The position numbers and the translations under genes were made by a program. A DNA stretch of 11,618 bases from Fen-1118 sp964491625 (lineage in GTDB: Bacteria > Myxococcota_A > Polyangia > Fen-1088). The stretch is from NCBI GenBank assembly GCA_964491625.1, contig CAZBIU010000217.1:1-11618 (forward strand), written 5' to 3'. Positions 1 to 6,674 of this stretch are shown here, one piece after another; the stretch's first letter is position 1; each line of letters begins with the position of its first letter. The notes under the pieces were generated by a model. That model was given only the letters and a program-made list of their open reading frames with translations. It had not been told where the DNA came from and searched no databases.

Positions 1-443
1 CCCGAGGCTGGCGCGCTGGGAGCTGCCGCCTTGGCGGCTGACTCGGCCCCAGCCTCAGGTCCCGCCGGTGCTGTGGCAGTGGTGGGCGCGACGGACGCGG
101 ACCCCTTGAGCGAGGCAACGTGCTCCTCGACATTCTTGCGATTGGGGGCCGTCGGCATGTCGGCCAAGAACTGCTCATAGTCCTTGAGCGCCTCTGCGTC
201 CTTGCCAAGCCTTCGGTAGCACTCGGCGCGGTTAAAAAGGATGGTCGGATCCTTGAACAGCTTGTACGCCTTGGTGAATTCCAACACCGCGGCCTTGCAC
301 TTGTTCTTGGCCGCGAGCTGGCCGGCCTTGCTCGCGTGCTTGCGCCCAAGCTCCGCATTGTCGGCGAATAGTGGCCTTGCAAGCAGGCCCGCAACGCAGA
401 ACACGATCCATGCGGCTTTCTCGGCGACTGTCCTTGCTGTCAT
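1..443 (-). CDS. Exported TPR-repeat protein, C-terminus cut by window edge
   Basis: This frame is open from the ATG at 443-441 to the left edge, giving at least 147 residues with no stop, so the gene is partial. The N-terminus looks like a signal peptide: a hydrophobic stretch at residues 12-26 ends near LFADNAEL. Residues about 34-97 form two TPR-like helical pairs (KAAVLEFTKAYKLF, then TILFNRAECYRRLGKDAEAL), the pattern of periplasmic TPR scaffolds. After residue 115 the chain turns into an Ala/Pro/Ser/Thr-rich linker, so another domain may lie beyond the edge. The start is supported by an AGGAGG at 456-451, 7 bases upstream. The start overlaps the thiC stop codon (ATGA), implying translational coupling to thiC and hence to the TPP riboswitch. 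No thiamine function can be read from the sequence. TPR assignment is fairly sure; the role is unknown. Confidence 0.8.
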   Translation of the reverse strand, partial: MTARTVAEKAAWIVFCVAGLLARPLFADNAELGRKHASKAGQLAAKNKCKAAVLEFTKAYKLFKDPTILFNRAECYRRLGKDAEALKDYEQFLADMPTAPNRKNVEEHVASLKGSASVAPTTATAPAGPEAGAESAAKAAAPSAPAS

Positions 444-2062
444 TTGGTGGCCTCCTGCCGAATCGCAGCCTCGCCCTCGGCGGGTCCGCGCTTGTCCGCT
501 GCTCGAGACCCGCTGGCCGACGCCGCTTGTTTGGCGGCGCAGTCGCGCAGATCCTGCGTAATCCTCATGGCACAGAAGTCCGGGCCGCACATGGAACAAA
601 AATGCGACTCGCGTGCGACCTCGGTCGGTAACGACTCACCATGATACCTGCGCGCCGTCGGCGGGTCGAATGAGAGCGCAAACTGGTCCTCCCAGCGAAA
701 GCCGAACCGTGCCCGTGCCATCGCGTCATCGCGTTGGCGTGCCCCCGGATGTCCCTTGGCTACGTCGGCGGCATGCGCGGCGATCTTGTATGCGATGACC
801 CCTGCCTTCACATCCTCCCGGTTCGGCAGGCCCAGGTGCTCCTTTGGCGTCACATAGCAAAGCATCGCGGTCCCGTGCCACGCGATGATAGTCGCGCCGA
901 TCGCGGATGTGATGTGGTCGTAGCCGGGGGCAATGTCGGTCACCACAGGCCCGAGCGTATAGAACGGCGCACCGTGGCACGCGGCGACCTGTCGATCTAC
1001 GTTTTCTTTGATTCGGTCGAGCGGCACGTGTCCCGGCCCTTCGATCATGACCTGCACACCGTGTTTCCAGGCAATCTCGGTCAGCGCGCCCAGAGTCTCC
1101 AGCTCGGCGAACTGGGCTGCGTCGTTGGCGTCGGCGAGAGACCCGGGACGCAAGCCATCGCCCAGCGAAAACGCGACGTCGTATTTCTTGGCCACCTCGC
1201 AAAGCACCTCGAAGTGGGTGTAGAGGAAGTTCTCCTGGCCGTGCGTCAGGCACCACTTGGCCATGATTGAACCGCCGCGCGACACGATACCGGCGGTGCG
1301 CTTGGCGGTCAAGGGAACGTGCTCTTTGCGAAGCCCAGCATGAATAGTGAAGTAATCCACCCCCTGCTCCGCCTGCTCGATGATGGTCTGGACAAACGCA
1401 TCGATGCTCAAGTCCTCGATGCGGCCGCCCACTTTCTCCAAACACTCGTAGATGGGGACCGTGCCGATGGGCACCGCGGAGTTGCGCAGGATCCCCTCCC
1501 GGGTCTCGCGGATGTTGGCGCCGGTGGACAGGTCCATGACCGTGTCTGCGCCCCAGCGGGTGGCCCAGCGAAGCTTCTCGACTTCCAGCGCCAGCGACGA
1601 CGACAACGCGGAATTGCCGATGTTCGCATTGACCTTCACCAGGAACTTTCGACCGATGATCATCGGTTCGAGCTCCAGGTGGCAGATGTTGGCGGGTAGA
1701 ATGGCGTGCCCCTTGGCGATTTCGTCGCGAACGAGCTCGGGCGACAGTCCTTCGCGCAGAGCGACGAATCGCATCTCCTCGGTTACTTCGCCCTTTCGCG
1801 CGCAGTGGAGCTGGGAAAGGTTCTTATCTCCCCGAGCTAGACGGCGCTCCACCCAGGGTACCCGCAGCTTGGGCAGGCCTTGACCAAGGCACGCTCCCTC
1901 GTGACCCGTCGTGTCGTAGGCTAGAATCGGCGGCTCGCCTGCGGAAAGCCGGATCTCCCGCATGGGCACCCGCACGCCGTCGCCCTCAAGGTAGACTTTG
2001 ACCGATCCCGGAAAGTCGGCTTCTATGGGCATGGGCCCAGGGTTCGTCGGCTCGCTCTTCAA
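440..2062 (-). CDS. thiC: Phosphomethylpyrimidine synthase ThiC
   Basis: ThiC is a radical-SAM enzyme with a [4Fe-4S] cluster. It rearranges aminoimidazole ribotide into hydroxymethylpyrimidine phosphate, the pyrimidine half of thiamine. The protein is 540 residues. Recognisable family blocks include FPGSVKVYLEG and VPMREI near the N-terminus, the central MIEGPGHVPLDRIKENV, and the C-terminal cluster motif CSMCGPDFC with Cys489, Cys492 and Cys497 in the CxxCx4C spacing typical of ThiC. It is shorter than the roughly 590-630 residue enzymes of Bacillus and E. coli, mainly at the N-terminus; shorter forms are known in the family. I choose the TTG start at 2062-2060 because AGGGAGG lies 8 bases upstream; the next in-frame ATG (residue 11) has no such site. 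A TPP riboswitch lies immediately upstream. The stop overlaps the start of the downstream TPR gene. The last 35 or so residues are low-complexity Ala/Gly/Glu. Confidence 0.97.
   Translation of the reverse strand: MKSEPTNPGPMPIEADFPGSVKVYLEGDGVRVPMREIRLSAGEPPILAYDTTGHEGACLGQGLPKLRVPWVERRLARGDKNLSQLHCARKGEVTEEMRFVALREGLSPELVRDEIAKGHAILPANICHLELEPMIIGRKFLVKVNANIGNSALSSSLALEVEKLRWATRWGADTVMDLSTGANIRETREGILRNSAVPIGTVPIYECLEKVGGRIEDLSIDAFVQTIIEQAEQGVDYFTIHAGLRKEHVPLTAKRTAGIVSRGGSIMAKWCLTHGQENFLYTHFEVLCEVAKKYDVAFSLGDGLRPGSLADANDAAQFAELETLGALTEIAWKHGVQVMIEGPGHVPLDRIKENVDRQVAACHGAPFYTLGPVVTDIAPGYDHITSAIGATIIAWHGTAMLCYVTPKEHLGLPNREDVKAGVIAYKIAAHAADVAKGHPGARQRDDAMARARFGFRWEDQFALSFDPPTARRYHGESLPTEVARESHFCSMCGPDFCAMRITQDLRDCAAKQAASASGSRAADKRGPAEGEAAIRQEATK
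451..456 (-). promoter_or_regulatory. Shine-Dalgarno of the TPR gene, inside the thiC 3' end
   Basis: AGGAGG on the minus strand lies 7 bases before the ATG at 443. It sits inside the last codons of thiC, so ribosomes finishing thiC uncover or reuse it. It fixes the start of the downstream TPR gene. Confidence 0.75.
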
Positions 2063-2070
2063 TCGATGGT

Positions 2071-2077
2071 CCTCCCT
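2071..2077 (-). promoter_or_regulatory. thiC Shine-Dalgarno embedded in the riboswitch 3' end
   Basis: Minus-strand AGGGAGG lies 8 bases before the TTG codon at 2062. Its first bases are the conserved GTAGGGA that ends the TPP aptamer, so ligand binding should directly mask the ribosome site. It also decides for the TTG start of thiC. Confidence 0.7.
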
Positions 2078-2154
2078 ACGCCGGCATTGCCCGGATCAGG
2101 TTCAAGGGGTCGCGCCGAGGGTCGGCGCCTCTCAGCCACCATGGCTCCCCCGAG
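2071..2154 (-). ncRNA. TPP riboswitch (THI element) controlling thiC
   Basis: On the minus strand the conserved blocks occur in the right order. They are CGGGGGAGCC (P2 5' side), the short P3 GCC-ATGGT-GGC, CTGAGAG, GACCCC (P2 3' side), TTGAACCTGATC, then CCGG-GCAAT-GCCGG and the closing CGTAGGGA. Between CTGAGAG and GACCCC sits an extra perfect 7-bp hairpin (2128-2122 with 2118-2112, 3-base loop), in the place of the optional P3a stem. The aptamer ends only 8 bases before the thiC start and contains the ribosome site, with no room for a separate terminator, so translational repression by thiamine pyrophosphate is the likely mode. P1 looks short (about CTC with GAG). Confidence 0.95.
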
Positions 2155-2157
2155 CGA

Positions 2158-2186
2158 AGTATCGAACTTGCGGCGGACGATTGCAA
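2158..2186 (-). promoter_or_regulatory. Candidate sigma-70 promoter of the riboswitch-thiC transcript
   Basis: On the minus strand, TTGCAA (2186-2181) is separated by exactly 17 bases from GATACT (2163-2158). Each hexamer matches four of six consensus bases. A start site about 7 bases further on would be near 2151, right at the 5' edge of the TPP aptamer. The gap after the glycoside hydrolase stop (2194) is only about 40 bases, so position and spacing fit well, although read-through from upstream is also possible. Confidence 0.5.
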
Positions 2187-2193
2187 ACCCGGG

Positions 2194-3612
2194 TTACGGC
2201 TGCCCGGCGCAAGCGCCCTGACACTGCGCCGCAGCGCCCTTGCGCGCTGGCTGCGCCGCCGCGCGGGCGGACTTGCCCTTCCTCTGGTGATCCGTGGGCG
2301 TGGCGAATACGTTGCCGGTTGCTGGACACCAGGGGGCCCTGATTTGGTCGTACCGGTGCGCCAAGAGCGGCGGTCCGCTGCTCGGTCTGTTCTTGGAAAA
2401 ATCGCGCATCGCCGTCATGACCGGCTCGTTGCGCATGGTGGGGTTCCAGAACAGGAAGCCTCCACTTCCGGCGCGCTGGGCAGCCAGGATCTGCTCGAGC
2501 ACGAAGTCCGAGCCCCACATGTGCTCGACACCGTTCGAGTACCCCTGCAGATACGGCCGCAGCACGATGTCCTTGGCCTTGTGGCGTGCCCGCTGCAGCC
2601 CGCACTGAATCAGCTCGATAACGTGTGGGGTAATGTGATTGTTCCGGAAATAGGTATCCATGCCGTTGGCATACATCATCGGCGAGATCGCCTCGACGTA
2701 CTTGGCTATCCGTTCAATGTGCTGGCCGAGCCCGCGCGGGTCGCCATCGACCAGGGTGGTCAGCCCGAAGACGTCCGCCGAAATGGGGATGCTGAGCGCC
2801 CGGTCGGCCTTCTCCAGGAAGTTGGCGATCACGGTGGCGTGGCTTTCCGGCTTGCCCCCGGAGTGAAGCCACACACCGTAGGAAGATGGATAGCCGCGCG
2901 GGAAGCGGATGTAGTCGAATTGAATCTCGTCGAAACCGAACGACTGGATTTCCAGAGCGATATCGACGAGGTAGTCCTGGACCTCCGGGGAGTACTGGTC
3001 GAGCCAGTTCTCGCCGACGGAATATAGGCGCTCCGCATGCGGGCCTATACGCACCGCGAGGTCGGGACGAACGTAGGGCAGCCGGCTGTCCTTGAACGAC
3101 ACAATACGCGCAATGACGTACATCCCCTGGTCGTGGAAGGTCTTTACCATTGCGGCAGGGTCCTTGATGAGAACCTGCATCTGCTGTTGCCCGAGCGGGA
3201 TCTTGCTGGGGTAGACCAAGTGGCCAAGGTCGTCCTTCATGTCGATGACCACGGCGTCGAGGTTGCCGCGCTTCATGGCGGCTGCCGTGCGCTCGGGGCC
3301 AAGCATGTGGAGGTACATGGGCGTGATGTAGAAACCGCGCGCATTTCGACCCTTGTCGGTCATGGTGTCGGCCAGACCGTGGTCGGTGTACTGCTTCGGC
3401 GTGTAGGGACGAAGCTCGGTATTGAGGCGCTTGATCACACAGCCGGGCAGCGTGCTCTTGGGCGTGCATGGGGAATAGGGAAAAGTGATTCTGCTTTTCG
3501 CGAATGCAGACAGTCCCGCAAACGTGGCGACCAGAAACAGAAAGCGTGCACTGTCTTTCGCGGAGAGAACCTTCGCCATTCGACAGGAGCCAGCAACGAC
3601 AGCCATACCCAT
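2194..3612 (-). CDS. Exported putative glycoside hydrolase (DUF4015/PF13200 type)
   Basis: The protein is about 472 residues and resembles the DUF4015 putative glycoside hydrolases, which fold as TIM barrels. With the ATG at 3612 as residue 1, recognisable barrel strands are GFYITPMYLHM (about 93), LDAVVIDMKDDLG (118), MYVIARIVSFKD (164), FGFDEIQFDYIRFPRG (225), ISADVFGL (277), SPMMYANGM (310) and GGFLFWNP (384). The acidic residues in the DEIQFDYIRFP and SADVFG segments are candidate active-site residues by position. A hydrophobic stretch, FLFLVATFAGLSAFA, looks like a signal peptide. The start is uncertain: the ATG at 3612 has a GGAAG 7 bases upstream, but the ATG at 3579 gives a tidier signal peptide. 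The frame stays open to 3765 with poor sequence. The last 35 residues are Lys/Ala-rich with a CQGAC motif. Substrate is unknown. Confidence 0.85.
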   Translation of the reverse strand: MGMAVVAGSCRMAKVLSAKDSARFLFLVATFAGLSAFAKSRITFPYSPCTPKSTLPGCVIKRLNTELRPYTPKQYTDHGLADTMTDKGRNARGFYITPMYLHMLGPERTAAAMKRGNLDAVVIDMKDDLGHLVYPSKIPLGQQQMQVLIKDPAAMVKTFHDQGMYVIARIVSFKDSRLPYVRPDLAVRIGPHAERLYSVGENWLDQYSPEVQDYLVDIALEIQSFGFDEIQFDYIRFPRGYPSSYGVWLHSGGKPESHATVIANFLEKADRALSIPISADVFGLTTLVDGDPRGLGQHIERIAKYVEAISPMMYANGMDTYFRNNHITPHVIELIQCGLQRARHKAKDIVLRPYLQGYSNGVEHMWGSDFVLEQILAAQRAGSGGFLFWNPTMRNEPVMTAMRDFSKNRPSSGPPLLAHRYDQIRAPWCPATGNVFATPTDHQRKGKSARAAAQPARKGAAAQCQGACAGQP

Positions 3613-3619
3613 GAAACAA

Positions 3620-3624
3620 CTTCC
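3620..3624 (-). promoter_or_regulatory. Weak Shine-Dalgarno used to choose the glycoside hydrolase start
   Basis: Minus-strand GGAAG (3624-3620) is 7 bases before the ATG at 3612. The alternative ATG at 3579 has no recognisable site. The support is modest. Confidence 0.35.
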
Positions 3625-3725
3625 ATTCTCGTCGCGAGGAGCCATCCGTGGCGATGCACAGCCGCCTCCGCAGGAACCGCCTTCTCCGTGATGTCCCGCG
3701 ACCTCTTTTACATATCCATGAAAAT

Positions 3726-3759
3726 CGGCGGCTACGCAACTATATTTGCGTGGCCGCCG
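3726..3759 (-). terminator. Intrinsic terminator after the membrane-anchored TPR gene
   Basis: A 34-base inverted repeat forms a 14-bp stem (one G-U pair) with a 6-base loop. The arms are 3726-3739 and 3746-3759, with outer arms CGGCGGC and GCCGCCG. Read on the minus strand it starts 31 bases after the stop codon at 3790 and is followed directly by ATTTTC. An A-rich stretch precedes it. It separates this gene from the glycoside hydrolase, which therefore needs its own promoter between about 3725 and 3625. Confidence 0.8.
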
Positions 3760-3789
3760 GCACAATTTTCTACCGACGGAAAGTCGACG

Positions 3790-4392
3790 CTATTTCGTGG
3801 TCGGGCCGGCAGGTGTGGCGGTCGGACCGGCGGGGGCCGGCACCGGCTGGTCAAGCCTGTCCTTGATGGACTTCGGCCTGGGGATGAAGGTGGACCGGAG
3901 GCCCTTGATGATCTGATCCTTGGCGGAATTAGGATCACGCCGCATGTCCATGTTCTTGATGCGGTCGAGCGTGTTCTTGAGAATGACAATGCGGCCGTGG
4001 TCCGCCTCGTCGCAAGGGGCAATGGAGCCGGATTCACACAGGGTGATCGCCCGCATCGCTTCGGCGTAGGCGTAGCCAGCCTCGAAGTGGTCGACAAACG
4101 CCAGGCTGCGCGCCAGGTGGATGCGGTGGTCGTCGGGATGGGCGGCAAGAACCGAGTCCAAGCTGGCCAGCGCCCACTCGGGATGGCCAATATCCATAAA
4201 GATCCCGGCCAAATCGAGCGCGGCGTTGGTATCGGTGGGATTGGCCATCGCCTGCGCCTGCAGTTCCGCAATGCGCTGGCGCGCGGGAGAATCCTCGGGC
4301 AGCGCGGGCTTCACCTTGATATCGGGCCTGGGAATCAGGATGGCGACCGCCAGCAGCACCAGCACGGCTAAGTCGAATACGCGCGTAACCAC
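3790..4392 (-). CDS. Small membrane-anchored TPR-like protein
   Basis: The 200-residue protein begins with one hydrophobic helix (FDLAVLVLLAVAILI, about residues 6-20), which is either a membrane anchor or an uncleaved signal. Residues about 35-125 carry TPR-like helices: RIAELQAQAMANPTDTNAAL, then LAGIFMDIGHPEWALASLDS, then IHLARSLAFVDHFEAGYAYA. Two cysteines (CESGSIAPC, about residues 118-126) could form a disulfide if this part is periplasmic. The tail is Pro/Ala/Thr-rich. The start is a GTG at 4392-4390; an in-frame TAA just upstream prevents extension, and no strong Shine-Dalgarno is visible, so a start further in is possible. It is followed by an intrinsic terminator, so it is probably transcribed alone, divergently from the motor operon. 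Exact function is unknown; a scaffold role is the usual one for TPR proteins. Confidence 0.75.
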   Translation of the reverse strand: MVTRVFDLAVLVLLAVAILIPRPDIKVKPALPEDSPARQRIAELQAQAMANPTDTNAALDLAGIFMDIGHPEWALASLDSVLAAHPDDHRIHLARSLAFVDHFEAGYAYAEAMRAITLCESGSIAPCDEADHGRIVILKNTLDRIKNMDMRRDPNSAKDQIIKGLRSTFIPRPKSIKDRLDQPVPAPAGPTATPAGPTTK

Positions 4393-4810
4393 GTCTTTAC
4401 TCGTACCGCAATCCGGGGTCCCGGTCCAGGGGCGGAAAGCCCGTTCTCCCGCGATAGCCGCAGAAGGGCGTAGCTGTCGCCGTGGCCCACGTTGCTCGCT
4501 CCGGCATGCCCGACCACCTCTGCCCTCGGCCCCGCTGCGCTCGGCAGTCCCATTTCACCCCGGACTGTGGAAAAAAGCCCCGATCCGGGAGGTGCCCAAA
4601 AGAGCGAGTTTCGAATTTCCCGGCTAGACAAGATTTCTGGGCTGTGGCATTTGAAATGCACTTCAGGATTTTCGGGCGTATCCGGGTGGGGCAAACCGCG
4701 GCGTTTCTAGTCTTCAATAAGCTCCCACGCTTTTTTTGTTCTCGTTGGTCGGTGGTGTACGGGTGGCAGAGCATCAGCGCATCACCGACGAAAGACCGAA
4801 GGAGGAACAC
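4393..4810. other. Divergent intergenic region, 418 bases
   Basis: This region lies between the GTG of the minus-strand TPR-like gene and the ATG of the first exbB gene. The left half is GC-rich with short open frames that look like noise. The right half (about 4600-4800) is AT-richer, as expected of a promoter region. It holds a candidate sigma-54 element at 4645-4660 and a run of seven T at 4731-4737. I see no convincing sigma-70 promoter for either gene. Confidence 0.6.
4645..4660 (+). promoter_or_regulatory. Candidate sigma-54 (-24/-12) promoter of the motor operon
   Basis: TGGCATTTGAAATGCA has the invariant GG (4646-4647) and GC (4658-4659) ten bases apart, and matches nine of the twelve defined positions of TGGCACG-N4-TTGCA. 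Transcription would start near 4671, giving a leader of about 140 bases. The core is also an inverted repeat, GCATTT-G-AAATGC, so it could instead be a repressor or activator site. Chance occurrence cannot be excluded from one site. Confidence 0.35.
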
Positions 4811-5452
4811 ATGACCGTTCTGAAGCTACTGGCCGACGCCTTCCACGAAGGCGGATGGGGGATGTGGCCCATCCTCACTCTTCTAATGATTACGGTTTCC
4901 ATCATCGTCGAGCGCGCGGTTGTCCTGCGCAAGGCCGTGATCGACAAGGAGAAGCTGCTTGCCCTCCTTCGTTCGCAGATTTCGCAAGGCAACATTCAGG
5001 GTGCGATCAAGGTTTGCTCGGGCAACCCGACGCCGCTCACTCGCATCGTGCAGACCGGCCTGATGCGGGCCAACCGCTCCGAGGCCGAGATCGTCTCGGC
5101 CATGGAAGAATCGTCGCTGCGCGAGCTGCCGGCGGTTGAGAAGCGGACCGGCTACCTGGCCATGCTCGGTAACCTCGCCACCCTCGCCGGCCTCCTCGGC
5201 ACCATCACCGGCCTCATCAAGTCGTTCGCGGGCGTCGCCGGCGTCGACCCATCGCAGAAGGCCACCCTGCTCTCCAAAGGTATCTCCGAGGCTATGAACT
5301 GCACCGCGTTCGGCCTCAGCACCGGCATCATCGGCCTCGCGTCCTTCGCGTGGTTGAACGGCAAGACCCAAGCCATCCTCGATGACATCAGTGAAATGAA
5401 GAAGAACGTAGTCAACCTGGTCGCCGGCGCCAAGGCCGCGAAGCACGGGTAA
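4811..5452 (+). CDS. MotA/TolQ/ExbB family proton-channel protein, first copy
   Basis: The 213-residue inner-membrane protein belongs to the ExbB/TolQ/MotA stator family, which forms a pentamer around ExbD/TolR and turns proton flow into mechanical work. It has the family's three membrane segments: about 19-38 (MWPILTLLMITVSIIVE), 115-138 (YLAMLGNLATLAGLLGTITG) and 161-183 (AMNCTAFGLSTGIIGL). A cytoplasmic helical loop lies between the first two. The TM2 GLLGTITG and TM3 NCTAFGL segments carry threonines expected near the ion path. The ATG at 4811 is chosen for GAAGGAGG at 4798-4805. The frame is open further upstream, to 4736, but nothing supports that. The gene leads a run of exbB, exbB, exbD, exbD. 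It shares a nearly identical 93-base block with the next gene. I cannot assign it to Tol, Exb or a gliding motor from sequence alone. Confidence 0.93.
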   Translation: MTVLKLLADAFHEGGWGMWPILTLLMITVSIIVERAVVLRKAVIDKEKLLALLRSQISQGNIQGAIKVCSGNPTPLTRIVQTGLMRANRSEAEIVSAMEESSLRELPAVEKRTGYLAMLGNLATLAGLLGTITGLIKSFAGVAGVDPSQKATLLSKGISEAMNCTAFGLSTGIIGLASFAWLNGKTQAILDDISEMKKNVVNLVAGAKAAKHG

Positions 5453-5503
5453 CTATTCACCAGTTTTGAAACACGCTTCGCCAAGGAAAAAGGAGATCTC
5501 ACA

Positions 5504-6142
5504 ATGTTTTTGATGGAAGCTTTCAAAGAGGGCGGCTGGGGTATGTACCCGATTCTCACGCTCTGTATCATCACCGTTTACCTCACCATCGAGCGGTCCA
5601 TGTTCCTCGCCAAGTCGAAGATCAACGTGGATCAGCTGATGTCCGTGGTGAAGTCGCAAATCGTTGCCGGGAACATCCGCGGCGCCATTTCGACTTGCGA
5701 TGCGACCCCGACGGGCGTCACCAAGATCATCGCGGCCGGCCTGCGCAAGGCTGAGCAGGGCGGCGGCGAGCACGAAATCCAGCAATCCATGGACGAAGAA
5801 GCGCTGCGCGAGCTGCCGAAGATCGAGAAGCGGACCGGCTACCTAGCCATGCTCGGTAACCTCGCCACCCTCGCCGGCCTCCTCGGCACCATCACCGGCC
5901 TCATCAAGTCGTTCGCGTCTGTCGCGGGCGTCGACCCCTCCATGAAGGCAACCATGCTCTCCAAAGGTATCTCCGAGGCCATGAACTGCACCGCATTCGG
6001 TCTTGGCACCGGTATCTTGGGTCTGGCTGCCTACGCCGTGCTCAACGGGAAGACCCAGCACATCCTTGACGGTGTGAACCAGTCCTCGGTCGAGGCGCTG
6101 AACCTTGTCGTCATGGGTCGCGACGGCGGCGCTCGCCACTAG
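5504..6142 (+). CDS. MotA/TolQ/ExbB family proton-channel protein, second copy
   Basis: This 212-residue paralogue of the preceding protein has the same layout: TM1 about 14-33 (MYPILTLCIITVYLTIE), a cytoplasmic helical region, TM2 from RTGYLAMLGNLATLAGL onward, and TM3 from AMNCTAFGLGTGILGL. AAGGAG at 5490-5495 lies 8 bases before the ATG. The gap to the first copy is 51 bases with no terminator. The block from EKRTGYLAML to LIKSFA is identical in protein and has one base change in 93. The N-terminal third and the C-terminus differ clearly between the copies, for example in the cytoplasmic loop and in the tails (GAKAAKHG against GRDGGARH). Two non-identical subunits could build a mixed pentamer or two alternative motors; which is not visible here. 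Confidence 0.93.
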   Translation: MFLMEAFKEGGWGMYPILTLCIITVYLTIERSMFLAKSKINVDQLMSVVKSQIVAGNIRGAISTCDATPTGVTKIIAAGLRKAEQGGGEHEIQQSMDEEALRELPKIEKRTGYLAMLGNLATLAGLLGTITGLIKSFASVAGVDPSMKATMLSKGISEAMNCTAFGLGTGILGLAAYAVLNGKTQHILDGVNQSSVEALNLVVMGRDGGARH

Positions 6143-6187
6143 AACACTGTCCGGCGACGGCTTGCCGCCGCCAGAGAGGACTAAGCC

Positions 6188-6661
6188 ATGAGCGTTTCTG
6201 TCGATACAGGAAATAAGGGTGGCAAGAAATCACTCAATGCCAACCTGAACCTCGTCCCCTACATCGACCTGCTCACTTGCATGGTCGCATTTCTCCTGAT
6301 CACCGCCGTCTGGACCCAGCTGGCGCGTTTGCCGACGCAGCAGAAGGGTCAGGGCCAAGCCGGTGAAGAGACTCCTCCGGAGCTTCAGGTGAAAGTGGTC
6401 ATCCTGGTCAACCAGGAAGGCTTCAACCTCGTCGTCGGCCAAGACCAAACCCCGATTCCAAAGAAGGGCTCGGACTACGACTTCGAACGCCTCGCCACCG
6501 AGCTGAAGAAGGCCAAGGACACCCACCCGGACAAAAACGACGCCCAGGTTGCTTCCGAGGACACCATCAAGTTCGACACCTTGGTCAAAGCCATGGATAC
6601 GGCGATGCAACAGCGCTTCCCCGACATCTCACTCATCGACAGTGGCGCTGCGGGCATCTAG
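6188..6661 (+). CDS. ExbD/TolR family protein, first copy
   Basis: The 157-residue protein has the ExbD/TolR plan: a short cytoplasmic N-terminus, one membrane helix and a periplasmic domain. The helix LVPYIDLLTCMVAFLLITAVW (about residues 22-42) carries Asp27, at the position of the essential proton-carrying aspartate (Asp23 in E. coli TolR, Asp25 in ExbD). After a Gln/Gly-rich linker (residues 51-62), residues about 65-155 form the periplasmic domain, including KVVILVNQEGFNLVVG and the helix FERLATELKKAKD. The ATG at 6188 follows GAGAGGA (6174-6180). It lies 45 bases after the second exbB and 13 bases before the next exbD. It should pair with one or both upstream ExbB-type proteins. Confidence 0.92.
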   Translation: MSVSVDTGNKGGKKSLNANLNLVPYIDLLTCMVAFLLITAVWTQLARLPTQQKGQGQAGEETPPELQVKVVILVNQEGFNLVVGQDQTPIPKKGSDYDFERLATELKKAKDTHPDKNDAQVASEDTIKFDTLVKAMDTAMQQRFPDISLIDSGAAGI

Positions 6662-6674
6662 CTAGAGGGACACC

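Noticed and set aside
726..1445. Second minus-strand open frame of 239 codons inside thiC
   Set aside because: It is an out-of-frame, Arg-rich reading of thiC, whose own frame carries all family motifs.
3613..3765. N-terminal extension of the glycoside hydrolase frame to 3765
   Set aside because: The extra 51 residues are Gly/Cys/His-rich noise, would run into the terminator hairpin at 3726-3759, and would bury the signal peptide.
3037..4371. Plus-strand open frame of 444 codons across the glycoside hydrolase and TPR-like genes
   Set aside because: It runs antisense through two well-supported genes and an intrinsic terminator, has no family resemblance, and is explained by high GC codon bias.
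4731..4737. Run of seven T as a terminator before the motor operon
   Set aside because: Only a 4-bp stem with a long loop precedes it, so no convincing terminator hairpin is present.
4368..4810. Overlapping minus-strand open frames in the divergent gap
   Set aside because: They show no domain, signal peptide or convincing ribosome site, and would overlap the start of the TPR-like gene in another frame.
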